Numbered from the stretch's first letter, positions 36,313 to 46,108 are shown. The stretch: 64,000 nucleotides of DNA from Paenibacillus sp. UNC499MF (GCF_900107975.1 NZ_FNVF01000001.1:480323-544322); one strand, 5' to 3'. Notes: generated by a model from the letters alone, not told the origin. Program-made: numbers and translations.

Positions 36313-37272
36313 GTGAAGCTGATTTTCATGGGCACTCCGGACTTCGCCGTTCCTTCCCTAAGGGCGCTGATCGAAGGCGGCTATGAAGTGGCTGCCGTCG
36401 TTACGCAGCCGGACCGTCTGAAAGGGCGCAAGCGCGTGCTGACACCGCCTCCCGTCAAAGTGGAGGCCGAGAAGCACGGCATCCCGGTGTTTCAGCCGGA
36501 AAAGCTGCGCACGTCCGACACGGTCGATGAAATCCGGAGAATCGCTCCGGATCTTATCGTGACGGCGGCATACGGCCAAATCCTGCCCAAGGCGGTGCTA
36601 GACATTCCCCGTCTTGGCTGCATCAATATCCATGCTTCCCTTCTGCCGAAATACAGAGGGGGCGCTCCGATTCACCATGCGATCATACAGGGCGAGCAGG
36701 TGACGGGCGTTACCATCATGTACATGGCGGTAGGGCTGGATACGGGAGACATGATTAGCAAGGTTGAAGTTCCGATCGGGGACGACGATACGACCGGCAC
36801 GATGTTCGACAAACTCAGCCTGGCGGGTGCGGAGCTGCTTAAGCGCACGCTGCCCGAACTGATCGCGGGAACGGCCCGGGCCGTTCCGCAGGATGATTCC
36901 CAAGCGATCTATTCGCCGAATATTAACCGGGAAGACGAGAAAATCGACTGGAGCCGGTCTTCCAAAGATATATGGAATCTGGTCCGCGGATTAAATCCTT
37001 TTCCGGGCGCTTATACAACCTGGAACGGGGAAATCCTGAAAGTATGGGTGTGCAAAAAGCCCGGCGGCCCCGAGCAGGGAGCGACAGGGTCGCAGGCTGC
37101 CGGACTTAAGCCCGGCACGGTTATCGAAGCGGGGGACGACGGAATCGAAGTGGCTACGGGCGACGGAAGCTTGAAGCTGCTGAATGTCCAGCCTGCCGGC
37201 AAGAAGGCCATGGATGCGGCTCAGCTTGCACGGGGCGGCGCCATGAAGCAAGGTACCGTATTGGGCGAATAG
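36313..37272 (+). CDS. fmt: Methionyl-tRNA formyltransferase
   Basis: The 319-residue enzyme formylates initiator Met-tRNA. FMGTPDFAVPSL opens it; the catalytic SLLPKYRGGAPI with the nearby Asn and His is followed by a C-terminal OB-like tRNA-binding domain. Start is GTG two bases after the def stop. A strong terminator follows, ending this transcript segment. Confidence 0.95.
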   Translation: MKLIFMGTPDFAVPSLRALIEGGYEVAAVVTQPDRLKGRKRVLTPPPVKVEAEKHGIPVFQPEKLRTSDTVDEIRRIAPDLIVTAAYGQILPKAVLDIPRLGCINIHASLLPKYRGGAPIHHAIIQGEQVTGVTIMYMAVGLDTGDMISKVEVPIGDDDTTGTMFDKLSLAGAELLKRTLPELIAGTARAVPQDDSQAIYSPNINREDEKIDWSRSSKDIWNLVRGLNPFPGAYTTWNGEILKVWVCKKPGGPEQGATGSQAAGLKPGTVIEAGDDGIEVATGDGSLKLLNVQPAGKKAMDAAQLARGGAMKQGTVLGE

Positions 37273-37292
37273 CAAACGCGTGGCACGAGATG

Positions 37293-37334
37293 CGCAGGAA
37301 TTTTCGGTAAACGGCCGACGGTTCCTGCGTTTTT
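37293..37334 (+). terminator. Terminator after fmt
   Basis: CGCAGGAA pairs perfectly with TTCCTGCG and five T follow; the 21-base loop contains a smaller CGG/CCG pairing. Confidence 0.75.
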
Positions 37335-37428
37335 CCGTAAACGATGCATAAGTCGCCGGCGGGCGACGATTCTAAAGCGGGAGCTGCATACGTACGATTT
37401 TAATAAGCAAAGGATGTGTGGGAGTCCC

Positions 37429-38898
37429 GTGAAAAACAACGAGCCGGAGAACCGGAAGGGACAAGCCGGAGGCGACAGCGGTCCGGCAAGCCGTAACCGG
37501 AACGACCGGAGAAACAGCCAGACGGTCAAACCGAAAAGAGAGCATGTGAAAAAATCCGCGCGCGACGCCGCGCTCAGCGTATTGACAGGCGTAGAGGAAG
37601 CGGGTTCGTACAGCAACCTCAAGCTGAACCAGATTTTGCGCGAAGCGGATCTTCCGCGGCCTGACGCCGCTCTGGCCACGGAAATTGTGTACGGAACGAT
37701 CCAGAGACGGAATACAATCGACTATTATTTGGCGAAACTGGTGACCAAGGGGCTCGGTAAGCTTCAGCCCTGGGTACGCAGTCTGCTGCGGATGAGCTTG
37801 TATCAACTCCTGTATCTGGAGCGGGTGCCTGATCACGCCGTTGTGAGCGAGGCCGTTAACATCGCGAAGCGCCGGGGCCATCAGGGCATCTCCGGCATGG
37901 TCAACGGCGTGCTGCGCAGCGCGATCCGCCAGCGTGCGGAGCTTACGCTGCCGCAGGGGCTGACGGACGCCGAACGCATCTCGCTGGAGCATTCCCATCC
38001 CGAATGGCTGGTCCGGCGCTGGATCGGGCAGTACGGCGCCGAAGCCTGCGAGCGCATCTGCAGGGCGAACAACGAGCCGCCGCACGTCAGCATCCGCGCG
38101 AACGCGCGCTCCCGGAGTATCGAGGCGCTGCTGGAAGAGCTGCGGCTCGACGGGGCTGCCGCCGAGCCTTCTGCGCTGGCGCCGGCCGGCATAGTCGTCT
38201 CCTCCGGCGGAAACATGGCGCTGGCGCCCGGCTTTGGCCGGGGCGACTATTCCATCCAGGACGAAAGCTCCATGCTCGTTGCCGAAGCGCTTCAGCCTGA
38301 GGCGGGCATGACCGTCCTGGACTGCTGCGCCGCCCCGGGCGGCAAAACGGCCCACATCGCGGAAAAGATGGACGACACCGGCACGGTGTGGGCCTGCGAC
38401 CTGCATCCTCACAAAAAGCGGCTGATCGAAGAACAGGCCCAGAGGCTGGGCCTGAAATCGGTCCGCACTTTGGTGATGGATGCCAGGGAGCTCTCCGGGG
38501 AGTTCGAGCCGGCCTCGTTTGACCGCATCCTGCTTGACGCTCCCTGTTCGGGATTCGGCGTTATCCGCCGGAAGCCCGACCTGAAATGGGGCAAGCGGGA
38601 GGAAGACATCGCCGGGATCGCGGCCGTCCAGCAGAGCATCCTGGAGGCTGTGCACGGCCTGCTGAAGCCGGGCGGTGTGCTCGTCTACAGCACATGTACG
38701 ATCGAGCGGACGGAGAACGAGGATGCGGTGTCCTGCTTCCTGGAGGCTCATCCCGAGTTTGTCCTCGATCCGATACCGACGGCCGGCTGGCCGGAATCCG
38801 CGCCTCTTGAGCAGGCGGCATCGGGCATGATCTCTATCCTGCCGGACCAGTACGGAACGGACGGCTTCTTTATCGCCCGGATGCGCCGCAAGGCTTAA
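37429..38898 (+). CDS. rsmB: 16S rRNA m5C967 methyltransferase RsmB
   Basis: The 489-residue protein has an N-terminal NusB-like RNA-binding domain (about residues 40-165) and a C-terminal SAM-dependent methyltransferase: LDCCAAPGGKTAHIA, LDAPCSGFGV and the catalytic Cys in YSTCTIERTENE. The first 40 residues are a low-complexity basic/Gly/Asn stretch. Start choice is uncertain: GTG 37429 has GGGAG close upstream (4-base spacing); ATG 37414 has no good site. It lies between a terminator and a 259-base gap before rlmN. Confidence 0.9.
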   Translation: MKNNEPENRKGQAGGDSGPASRNRNDRRNSQTVKPKREHVKKSARDAALSVLTGVEEAGSYSNLKLNQILREADLPRPDAALATEIVYGTIQRRNTIDYYLAKLVTKGLGKLQPWVRSLLRMSLYQLLYLERVPDHAVVSEAVNIAKRRGHQGISGMVNGVLRSAIRQRAELTLPQGLTDAERISLEHSHPEWLVRRWIGQYGAEACERICRANNEPPHVSIRANARSRSIEALLEELRLDGAAAEPSALAPAGIVVSSGGNMALAPGFGRGDYSIQDESSMLVAEALQPEAGMTVLDCCAAPGGKTAHIAEKMDDTGTVWACDLHPHKKRLIEEQAQRLGLKSVRTLVMDARELSGEFEPASFDRILLDAPCSGFGVIRRKPDLKWGKREEDIAGIAAVQQSILEAVHGLLKPGGVLVYSTCTIERTENEDAVSCFLEAHPEFVLDPIPTAGWPESAPLEQAASGMISILPDQYGTDGFFIARMRRKA

Positions 38899-39157
38899 GT
38901 CCGGGCAAAAGGACCCGCCATCCGGGGGGAGCGGCCCTTCCTTCCGGTATTGCGGATGATCTCGATTCATTGGGTGGAACGCCGAGCTCCGGCCCGGCTC
39001 CATACAGGGCTTCTTCTTAACGGCCGTCTCTGCGCAATGCTTGAGTCCGCCTGCGCTGCGCATTCTAGTGTGTTCGGCTGCCTTTTATGATAAAATAGGA
39101 AGGATTCGGCTGAACATCCCATTTTTTATTTGGAAAATTAAGTTAGGTGTGATTACT

Positions 39158-40225
39158 GTGAAAAATAAAACCTTGCAAGTAGATAAACCCTTTGTGTACG
39201 ACTACAGTCTGGAAGACTGGAAGCAGTGGACCGAGGAGAACAACGAGCCGGCCTTCCGTGCCGGACAAATTTTCGATTGGCTGTATGTGAAACGTGTCAC
39301 GGACTTCGAGGAAATGACGAACTTGTCGAAAGCGCTCCGCGAGAAGCTGAAAGCCGGCTTTTCTTTCGTCACGCTGACCGAAATCGCCAAACAGCAGTCG
39401 AAGGACGGAACGGTGAAGTTCCTGTTCGAACTGGCGGACAAGAACGCGATCGAGACCGTGATCATGAAGCACAGCTACGGCAACAGCGTATGTGTGACGA
39501 CTCAGGTCGGCTGCCGGATCGGCTGCACGTTCTGCGCCTCCACGCTCGGCGGATTGAAGCGTGATTTGCGTGCGGGCGAAATCGTCGCCCAGATTGTCAA
39601 AGCGCAGCAGCTGCTTGATGCGACGGGAGAGCGCGTGAGTTCCATCGTCATTATGGGAATCGGCGAACCGTTCGAGAATTACGACGCGATGATGAAGTTT
39701 TTGAACATTATGATTCATCCGAAGGGTCTGAATATCGGCCAGCGTCACATCACCGTATCGACCAGCGGTATCGTGCCGAACATTTACCGGTTTGCGGACG
39801 AGGATACGCAGATCAATTTGGCGATTTCCATCCATGCGCCCAATGATGCGCTCCGTTCCAAACTAATGCCGGTGAACCGCCGTTTCCCGTTCGCCGATCT
39901 AATCGAGTCGTGCAAATATTACATGGCCAAAACGGGCCGCCGCATCACGTTCGAGTACGCTTTGATGGGCAACGTGAACGACCAGGCCGAGCATGCCGAG
40001 GAACTCGCCGAAGTTCTGAAAGAGCTGCCGATGTGCCACGTCAATCTGATTCCGGTCAATTACGTACAGGAGCGGGATTATGTGCGGACGACGCGCGACG
40101 ATATTTTTAACTTCCAGCGCATTCTGGAACGCAACAAAATCAACGCGACCATACGCCGTGAGCAGGGCAGCGACATTGCCGCCGCCTGCGGACAGCTGCG
40201 GGCCAAGCATATGGAAGCGAAGTAA
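39158..40225 (+). CDS. rlmN: 23S rRNA A2503 / tRNA A37 methyltransferase RlmN
   Basis: The 355-residue radical-SAM enzyme has the [10 protein letters not shown] cluster motif (CxxxCxxC), the conserved [12 protein letters not shown] segment and a C-terminal Cys in AAACGQLR needed for methyl transfer. The frame is open from 39041, but AGGTG with 8-base spacing supports GTG 39158, where homology starts. It could be its relative Cfr only if resistance-type residues were present; length and context support RlmN. Followed 9 bases later by stp. Confidence 0.94.
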   Translation: MKNKTLQVDKPFVYDYSLEDWKQWTEENNEPAFRAGQIFDWLYVKRVTDFEEMTNLSKALREKLKAGFSFVTLTEIAKQQSKDGTVKFLFELADKNAIETVIMKHSYGNSVCVTTQVGCRIGCTFCASTLGGLKRDLRAGEIVAQIVKAQQLLDATGERVSSIVIMGIGEPFENYDAMMKFLNIMIHPKGLNIGQRHITVSTSGIVPNIYRFADEDTQINLAISIHAPNDALRSKLMPVNRRFPFADLIESCKYYMAKTGRRITFEYALMGNVNDQAEHAEELAEVLKELPMCHVNLIPVNYVQERDYVRTTRDDIFNFQRILERNKINATIRREQGSDIAAACGQLRAKHMEAK

Positions 40226-40234
40226 CGGAGTGAA

Positions 40235-41002
40235 ATGCGGATGAAAATGGTGAGTGTGACAGATACCGGCCGAGTCCGGTCCGTAAATGAAGACAGAGCC
40301 GTTATTCAGCATGACGTCGGAGGATATTCGCTGGCCATTGTGGCCGACGGAATGGGCGGTCATCAGGCGGGCGACGTCGCCAGTCAGATGACCATCGATA
40401 TCATCCGGGAAGAGCTCAAATCCCTGAGTTCCGCGATGACGGTCGAAGAGTGCGAGCTTGCCGTGAAGGAAGCGATCCGCTCGACCAACCGCAAGGTGTT
40501 CGAATACGCCTCCGCCAGGGAAGAGCTTCAGGGAATGGGCACGACGGTCGTCGTTCTCCTCGCATCGGGCCAACTGGCCATCCTCGGGCATATCGGAGAC
40601 AGCCGCGCCTATAAAATCAACGGGCCGTCCATTCTCCGTTTGACGGAGGACCATTCCCTGGTAAACGAACTTTTGAAAAACGGCCAGCTGACGCCCGACG
40701 AAGCGGAACGCCATCCGCGCCGCAACGTGCTTACCCGGGCGCTGGGAACGGAACCCGACGCGCAGCCTGACGTTCAGCATTTGAGTCTGGAAAGCGGCGA
40801 TATCCTGCTTCTGTGCAGCGACGGACTGAGCGGAATGGTCGACGACCAGACCATCCTGTCGATCGTGCGCGGGGAAACGGAATTGGAAGCCATCGCGCAG
40901 AGCTTGCTGCAGGCTGCCCTGGATGCGGGCGGAGACGACAACATCACGATCATTCTTGCATCGGGAGATCCCGGGCCCGCTTCGGGAGGGGGTCCCGCAT
41001 GA
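40235..41002 (+). CDS. prpC: PP2C-type Ser/Thr protein phosphatase (PrpC/Stp)
   Basis: The 255-residue cytosolic phosphatase has all PP2C metal motifs: VNEDRA, VADGMGGHQAGD, GHIGDSRAY, LLLCSDGLSGM and GGDDNITII. It reverses phosphorylation by the adjacent kinase. ACGGAG precedes ATG 40235; ATG 40241 is also possible. The stop overlaps the kinase start (ATGA), which couples their translation. Confidence 0.95.
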   Translation: MRMKMVSVTDTGRVRSVNEDRAVIQHDVGGYSLAIVADGMGGHQAGDVASQMTIDIIREELKSLSSAMTVEECELAVKEAIRSTNRKVFEYASAREELQGMGTTVVVLLASGQLAILGHIGDSRAYKINGPSILRLTEDHSLVNELLKNGQLTPDEAERHPRRNVLTRALGTEPDAQPDVQHLSLESGDILLLCSDGLSGMVDDQTILSIVRGETELEAIAQSLLQAALDAGGDDNITIILASGDPGPASGGGPA

Positions 41003-43146
41003 TCGGAACGAAGCTGGGTGGCCGCTACGAAATTTTGGAACGCATTGGCGGCGGAGGAATGGCTCTTGTTTACAAAGGGCTGGATATCCTGCTTCACCGC
41101 AAGGTCGCCGTCAAGATGCTCCGCCAGCAGTATGTGAACGACGAAGAGTTTATCCGCCGTTTCCGCCGGGAAGCCCAGGCGGCGGCATCGCTTTCCCATC
41201 CTAACGTGGTCAGCATCTACGACGTGGGGCAGGAAGGCGAACTCCATTACATCGTGATGGAGTATATCGAGGGAAAAACGCTGAACGAGATTATCAAGGA
41301 GCGGGCCCCGCTGCCCGTCGAGGAAGCCGTTCATTACGCGGCCCAAATCTGCGATGCTCTGGAGCATGCGCATCATAACGGCATCATACATCGGGACATC
41401 AAACCTCATAATATTCTGATCGGAAAAAACGGCCGCGTTAAAGTGACGGATTTCGGAATTGCCCGCGCGGCCACTTCTTCGACGATCACCCAGACGGGTT
41501 CCGTCGTCGGCTCGGTTCATTATTTCTCGCCGGAGCATGCGAAAGGAACCAATACGGGAGAAAAATCCGATCTGTATTCGCTTGGGATCGTGATGTATCA
41601 AATGCTGACGGGCGAGCTTCCGTTTCACGGCGAAAGCCCGATCAGTGTGGCTTTGAAGCATCTGCAGGAAGACGTGGAGGATCCGAGGCGGATTAATCCA
41701 ATGATTCCGCAAAGTCTGGAGAACATCATCCTCAAAGCGGTGCGCAAAAAGCCCGATGAACGGTACCAGTCCGCCCGTGCCATGATGGAAGATCTGGAAA
41801 CCTGCCTGCAGCCCGAACGCCGCAACGAGCCGAGAATAAGCTTCCATCACGATGATCATGACGATGATGAAAATACGCTTGTTCTGCCCGCCATCCGTCC
41901 CAATCAGCAGGTGCAAATATTCGATGATGAGGAGGATGAGGAGGAAGCGGTGGTCCCCGGCAAAACGGAAACCGCTCCGTCCAAGCCGTCTCAGCCGCCG
42001 AAGAAGAAGAAAAAGACGGGACTGTGGATCACGCTGCTCGTCCTGATCGCCCTGCTGCTGGCCGGCGCCATTTATTACGTGCAGGGGAAAGTCGTCGTTG
42101 CGGAAGTTCCGGTGCCTAACGTCAAAACGGATACCCTGCAGAAGGCTCAAGAGAAGCTTACCGCTGCCAAGCTCGGCTACGAAGTGGAAGAGGTCTCCGA
42201 TCCGCAGCCCGCGGGAATCGTCATTGACCAGAATCCGCAGGCGGGAATGAAAGCCAAAGAGCAGACGAAAGTCAAACTCAAGGTGAGCAAAGGGCCCGAG
42301 TTGAAGAAAATGATTTCGGTGGTCAATCACAGTGTGGATGACGCCAAAGCTCAGCTGGTGCAGGGGCTCGGTCTCAAAGAGGATCAGATATCGGTTACGT
42401 TCCGGTACTCCGAAGACCAGGAAGCGAACACGGTACTGGAGCAAACCCCTCGCGAAGGTGAGGAACTGGATCCGGCCGGGGCTTCGGTCAAGCTGATCGC
42501 GAGCAAAGGTAAAGAAACGGTCAAGATGCCTCCTCTTGTCGGCTTGTCCAAGGAAGAAGCCATCAGCCGTATTACAGTGAGCAAGTTAAAACTCGGAGCC
42601 GTCACGGAAGAGCCCAGCTATAAAGTGGCCAAAGGCAAAGTCATCAAACAGTTTCCTTACGAGCCGGATAACGACGTCCCGGTCGGCCAGGCCATCGGCT
42701 TGATCGTAAGCTCCGGCATGCCGCAGGAAGCGGGCCAAATGATCGTCAACGTGCCGCTCGTTCCTTCGCAGGAAGGCAAGAAATCCACGTTCAAGGTGCT
42801 TGTGAGCGACGCCCAGGGCGATACCCGCGAATACCGGACCGAGACGATTTCGACGCCGTCGGCAGTCGATGTCAAAGTGATCGTGGCACCGGATAAAAAC
42901 GCCGTCATCACCGTCAAGGAAGATGACAAGGTCGTCAACGTGACGACTCGGACTTACCAGGATTTCTTGAATCAGCAGTCGGGCAGCCCTTCGCCTACGC
43001 CGACTCCCCAGCAGACCGGATCACAGACTTCGATGCAGCAGCACGGGGGCTCCAAGCTTGTTTCCGGCGGCGGAGAAGATAAAGGCAAGGGCAAGGATAA
43101 GGACAAAGACAAGGATAAGGATAGAAACAAAGATAAAGATGACTAG
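40999..43146 (+). CDS. prkC: PASTA-domain Ser/Thr kinase PrkC
   Basis: The 715-residue kinase has a cytosolic kinase domain (about 1-270: GGGGMALVYKG, VAVKML, HRDIKPHNIL, DFGIARA), an acidic juxtamembrane stretch rich in His/Asp/Glu, one membrane helix near residues 340-360 (GLWITLLVLIALLLAGAIYY), and three extracellular PASTA repeats that bind peptidoglycan or muropeptides. A further beta domain follows and the protein ends in a Lys-Asp repeat tail. PrkC senses muropeptides in spore germination and growth control. The frame is open from 40813, but family homology starts at ATG 40999. Confidence 0.94.
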   Translation: MIGTKLGGRYEILERIGGGGMALVYKGLDILLHRKVAVKMLRQQYVNDEEFIRRFRREAQAAASLSHPNVVSIYDVGQEGELHYIVMEYIEGKTLNEIIKERAPLPVEEAVHYAAQICDALEHAHHNGIIHRDIKPHNILIGKNGRVKVTDFGIARAATSSTITQTGSVVGSVHYFSPEHAKGTNTGEKSDLYSLGIVMYQMLTGELPFHGESPISVALKHLQEDVEDPRRINPMIPQSLENIILKAVRKKPDERYQSARAMMEDLETCLQPERRNEPRISFHHDDHDDDENTLVLPAIRPNQQVQIFDDEEDEEEAVVPGKTETAPSKPSQPPKKKKKTGLWITLLVLIALLLAGAIYYVQGKVVVAEVPVPNVKTDTLQKAQEKLTAAKLGYEVEEVSDPQPAGIVIDQNPQAGMKAKEQTKVKLKVSKGPELKKMISVVNHSVDDAKAQLVQGLGLKEDQISVTFRYSEDQEANTVLEQTPREGEELDPAGASVKLIASKGKETVKMPPLVGLSKEEAISRITVSKLKLGAVTEEPSYKVAKGKVIKQFPYEPDNDVPVGQAIGLIVSSGMPQEAGQMIVNVPLVPSQEGKKSTFKVLVSDAQGDTREYRTETISTPSAVDVKVIVAPDKNAVITVKEDDKVVNVTTRTYQDFLNQQSGSPSPTPTPQQTGSQTSMQQHGGSKLVSGGGEDKGKGKDKDKDKDKDRNKDKDD
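43081..43143 (+). repeat. Lys-Asp-coding 6-base repeat at the 3' end of prkC
   Basis: About ten tandem degenerate AAGGAT/AAAGAC units encode a KD-repeat C-terminal tail outside the membrane. Such simple repeats can vary in copy number by slippage. Confidence 0.75.
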
Positions 43147-43185
43147 AACCGAAATCGGAATTCAAAAAGGAGGACGAGATCCGCA

Positions 43186-44175
43186 ATGGCCCAAGGTTTG
43201 ATCGTAAAAGCGCTCAGCGGGTACTACTATGTCCTTCCGGAGGGAAGCCGGCTCGGCTCCGATTCTCTCGTACAGTGCAGAGCCAGAGGCGTTTTTAAGA
43301 AAAGAGGGATTTCACCCCTGGTCGGCGACCGGGTGAAGTATGAAACGACGGAGAACGGCGAAGGAACGGTAACGGAGATCGATCCGCGGACATCCGAAAT
43401 GATTCGTCCTCCCATCGCGAACGTGGACACGGCTATGCTCGTCTTCTCGGTTGTGGAGCCCGATCTGAACCTGAATTTGCTGGATAAGTTTCTCGTCCAC
43501 ATTGAGAATACGGGACTGCACGCGGCTATTTGTCTGACCAAAGCGGACCTGATTGATCTTCCGGAGGGCTCTTCCGACAAGAGTGCGGCTGAAAGTGTGG
43601 AAGAAGGCGAAGCGCTTCCGTCCGCACCGGAAGATACCGGACATCAGGTGATGCCCGGCTGGCTGACCGAGGCGGTCGAGCTGTACCGCAGGATCGGTTA
43701 CCCCGTCATGCTGACGAGTTCCCGGCAGGGCGAAGGCGTCACCCAGGTGGCCGAATATCTGGACGGTAAAATCAGCGTATTCGCCGGTCAGTCCGGCGTG
43801 GGCAAATCGTCCATGCTGAACGCGATCGTGGCGGGCCTGGAGCTTCAGACCAACGAGATCAGCCACCGGCTGGGCCGGGGGAAGCATACGACGCGGCATG
43901 TGGAACTGATTCCGCTTGCCAAAGGCGGCTATGTCGCGGACACGCCGGGCTTTAGTCAGCTTGACTTTGTCGAACTGGAAGCGGAAGATCTCGGGTCCTG
44001 CTTCCGCGAATTCCAGTCTTATGCCGAAACGTGCAAGTTCCGGGGCTGTCTGCATCTCCACGAGCCGGACTGCAAAGTCCGCGACGCCGTGGAGCGGGGA
44101 GAAGTCGCCGCCAGCCGCTACAAGCACTATTTGCAGTTTTTGCAGGAAATGAAAGAGAAGAAGAGGAGGTACTAA
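43186..44175 (+). CDS. rsgA: Ribosome small-subunit biogenesis GTPase RsgA
   Basis: The 329-residue protein has an N-terminal OB fold, a circularly permuted GTPase (LTKAD, then GQSGVGKSS and DTPGFSQ) and a C-terminal zinc site ([14 protein letters not shown]). It assists 30S maturation and is a substrate of PrkC in B. subtilis, which fits its position. There is an acidic insertion of about 25 residues after LTKADL (Ser/Glu-rich). AAGGAGG precedes the ATG; one base separates it from rpe. Confidence 0.94.
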   Translation: MAQGLIVKALSGYYYVLPEGSRLGSDSLVQCRARGVFKKRGISPLVGDRVKYETTENGEGTVTEIDPRTSEMIRPPIANVDTAMLVFSVVEPDLNLNLLDKFLVHIENTGLHAAICLTKADLIDLPEGSSDKSAAESVEEGEALPSAPEDTGHQVMPGWLTEAVELYRRIGYPVMLTSSRQGEGVTQVAEYLDGKISVFAGQSGVGKSSMLNAIVAGLELQTNEISHRLGRGKHTTRHVELIPLAKGGYVADTPGFSQLDFVELEAEDLGSCFREFQSYAETCKFRGCLHLHEPDCKVRDAVERGEVAASRYKHYLQFLQEMKEKKRRY

Positions 44176-44176
44176 C

Positions 44177-44839
44177 ATGCTGCGCATAGCTCCATCCATT
44201 CTGTCCGCCGACTTCGCCAAGCTTGGCGAAGAAATTCGCGAGGTAGAGAAAGCGGGCGCCGACTGGATACATGTCGACGTCATGGACGGTCACTTCGTAC
44301 CGAATATCACGCTGGGGCCTCCCATCGTATCCGCGATCCGGCCGCATACGTCCCTGCCGCTCGATGTACACCTGATGATCGAGCAGCCTGAAAGATATAT
44401 CACAGACTTCGCGAAAGCGGGCGCAGATTTGATTTCCGTGCATGTGGAGACGTGTCCTCATCTTCACCGCACCCTTCATCAGATCAAGGAGCAGGGAGTA
44501 AAGGCGGGAGTCGTCCTGAATCCCGCGACGCCTTTGTCCGCGATCGAACACGTGCTGGAGGACTATCTGGATCTGGTCCTTATCATGACCGTTAACCCGG
44601 GCTTCGGAGGGCAGTCGTTTATTCCCGGCATGCTTTCGAAAATCCGCGACCTTCGCGGCAAACTCCAAGAGCGGGGACTGAGCGGCGTTGAGATCGAAGT
44701 GGACGGCGGAATCAACGATAAGACCGCGCCTCTAGTCGCCGAGGCAGGCGCCACCATGGCGGTTGCCGGCAACGCGGTGTTCGGCCGGCCCGACCGCGCG
44801 GAAGCGATCCGTCTAATCCGCGAATCCGCGGGAAATTAA
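44177..44839 (+). CDS. rpe: Ribulose-phosphate 3-epimerase
   Basis: The 220-residue TIM-barrel enzyme interconverts ribulose 5-phosphate and xylulose 5-phosphate. Motifs are [36 protein letters not shown] and EVDGGIN. GAGGAGG lies at the end of rsgA. The transcript ends at the terminator at 44911. Confidence 0.95.
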   Translation: MLRIAPSILSADFAKLGEEIREVEKAGADWIHVDVMDGHFVPNITLGPPIVSAIRPHTSLPLDVHLMIEQPERYITDFAKAGADLISVHVETCPHLHRTLHQIKEQGVKAGVVLNPATPLSAIEHVLEDYLDLVLIMTVNPGFGGQSFIPGMLSKIRDLRGKLQERGLSGVEIEVDGGINDKTAPLVAEAGATMAVAGNAVFGRPDRAEAIRLIRESAGN

Positions 44840-44910
44840 GCCCGGCGTAATTGTTCGGCGCCCGCCGCAGAGCGGACGTGTCATAAATCCCCCGGCGGGG
44901 GCATACACTT

Positions 44911-44948
44911 GGTTACGAGAATTTAAGACATTCTTGTAACCTTTTTTT
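44911..44948 (+). terminator. Terminator after rpe
   Basis: GGTTAC-G-AGAAT pairs with ATTCT-T-GTAACC around a short loop and seven T follow. Confidence 0.9.
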
Positions 44949-45096
44949 ATGGGATAAAAGGATGTCAGGGATGCCCACGCAGCAGGGGAATGAAAGCCGC
45001 GCATTCGTTTTCGGGGCAAGCACATTTTCGGGCCTGTGCGAATATACTGGAATCGATGAGAGCGGTTTGCCGGCAATCATGAAGGAGGGGTAGAGG

Positions 45097-45177
45097 ATGA
45101 AATTCTACACAGTCAAGCTGCCGAAATTTTTGGGCGGTTTCGTCAAGGCCGTACTTAACACGTTCAGCAAAAATTAA
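45097..45177 (+). CDS. spoVM: Stage V sporulation protein M
   Basis: This 26-residue ORF (MKFYTVKLPKFLGGFVKAVL, then a short basic end) matches SpoVM almost residue for residue. SpoVM is an amphipathic helix made in the mother cell that recognises the curvature of the forespore membrane and anchors SpoIVA to start coat assembly. The conserved Pro9 and the KFLGG core are present. AAGGAGG at 45082-45088 is 8 bases upstream. Its position between rpe and rpmB is the same as in B. subtilis. A sigma-E-like pair (ACATTTT around 45020 and AATATACT around 45041) might be its promoter, with low confidence. Confidence 0.93.
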   Translation: MKFYTVKLPKFLGGFVKAVLNTFSKN

Positions 45178-45210
45178 TAGCTGCAGCCGTTGCGCCTGTT
45201 AAAAGGCACG

Positions 45211-45239
45211 AAAAAAAGCACCCGTTACGGTGCTTTTTG
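45211..45239. terminator. Bidirectional terminator between spoVM and rpmB
   Basis: AAAAAGCACC and GGTGCTTTTT flank a six-base loop, giving a usable T run on both strands for these convergent genes. Confidence 0.85.
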
Positions 45240-45258
45240 TCTTTTCGTTAAGCGGTGA

Positions 45259-45447
45259 TTATACGCGTTCCACTTTGCCGGATTTCAGGGCACGGGTGCT
45301 GACGTAAACGCGCTTCGGTTTGCCGTCCACCAGGATGCGTACTTTTTGTACGTTAACGCCCCATGTACGCTTGTTTTTGTTGTTCGCGTGGGAAACATGG
45401 TTTCCGGACTTCGGGGATTTGCCAGTAATATAGCATTTGCGAGACAT
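45259..45447 (-). CDS. rpmB: 50S ribosomal protein L28
   Basis: The 62-residue protein matches L28: [20 protein letters not shown], then [11 protein letters not shown] and [24 protein letters not shown] lies directly upstream of the ATG. It has a separate sigma-A promoter and an untranslated leader of about 150 bases. A longer in-frame reading to 45615 has no homology and is ignored. Confidence 0.95.
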   Translation of the reverse strand: MSRKCYITGKSPKSGNHVSHANNKNKRTWGVNVQKVRILVDGKPKRVYVSTRALKSGKVERV

Positions 45448-45605
45448 GAATGACACCTCCTTATAAGTATACGAAACTGCCAGCATGGCAAGCCTAAACC
45501 TAGCGCACAGCAAGGCAGCTTTTGTTAGCATGTGGCTCGTCGGCCTGTTTAAGTTCAGGGCATCGGTTTGCTTCGTTCTACCGCATTCAATAAACACACT
45601 TAAAT

Positions 45606-45635
45606 ATAATAGCACAGCGAAAAAGAGATAGTCAA
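45606..45635 (-). promoter_or_regulatory. Predicted sigma-A promoter of rpmB
   Basis: On the minus strand TTGACT (45630-45635) and TATTAT (45606-45611) are 18 bases apart. The start would be near 45599, leaving about 150 bases of leader. Confidence 0.65.
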
Positions 45636-45651
45636 CGAATAGGCGCCATTT

Positions 45652-45681
45652 TTGTCATTTATTTATTCCATAGGTTATAGT
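45652..45681 (+). promoter_or_regulatory. Predicted sigma-A promoter of the yloU-fakA unit
   Basis: TTGTCA (45652-45657) and TATAGT (45676-45681) are 18 bases apart, divergent from the rpmB promoter; the two -35 boxes are only about 16 bases apart. Confidence 0.6.
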
Positions 45682-45730
45682 ACAATGAGGATTAGTCCTA
45701 TTGACCCTTTTTGAAGGAGTTGGTATTTTC

Positions 45731-46090
45731 ATGCCAATCGAGGTAAGCAACGAACTAGGAAAAATTCATGTTACCGACGAAGTGATCGCCGTACTTGCGG
45801 GTTCCGCCGCATTGGATTGTTACGGGCTGGTCGGTATGGCTTCACGCAAACAATTAAAAGATGGTATTGCAGAATTGCTCGGACGGGATAATCTGGGACG
45901 GGGCGTGGAAGTTCGCCGCGAACAGGACCGCGTAGAGATTGATCTATACATTATTGTAAGTTACGGAACCAAAATATCCGTAGTGGCGCACAATGTGCAG
46001 ACAAAAGTGAAGTATGTATTAAATGAAGTAGTCGGTCTGCATGTCGATGAAGTTCACATATTCGTTCAAGGGGTTAGGGTATCCCGGTAA
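45731..46090 (+). CDS. yloU: Asp23/Gls24 family protein (YloU-like)
   Basis: The 119-residue protein has the Asp23 core: LGKIHVTDEVIAVLAG, GVEVRREQDRVEIDLYIIVSYG and VHIFVQGVRV. The frame opens at 45701, but AAGGAG at 45714-45719 with the family start supports ATG 45731. It precedes fakA exactly as yloU precedes yloV in B. subtilis. Function is not established; it is a paralogue of the 5042 gene. Confidence 0.9.
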   Translation: MPIEVSNELGKIHVTDEVIAVLAGSAALDCYGLVGMASRKQLKDGIAELLGRDNLGRGVEVRREQDRVEIDLYIIVSYGTKISVVAHNVQTKVKYVLNEVVGLHVDEVHIFVQGVRVSR

Positions 46091-46108
46091 TCAGGAAGGA
46101 GAATACCA

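Noticed and set aside
43081-43143. Tandem repeats as a CRISPR or VNTR locus
   Set aside because: The units are 6 bases, in frame, inside prkC, and have no spacers.
45448-45615. Extended L28 frame starting at 45615
   Set aside because: The extra N-terminus has no homology and AGGAGGTG sits exactly before the usual L28 start.
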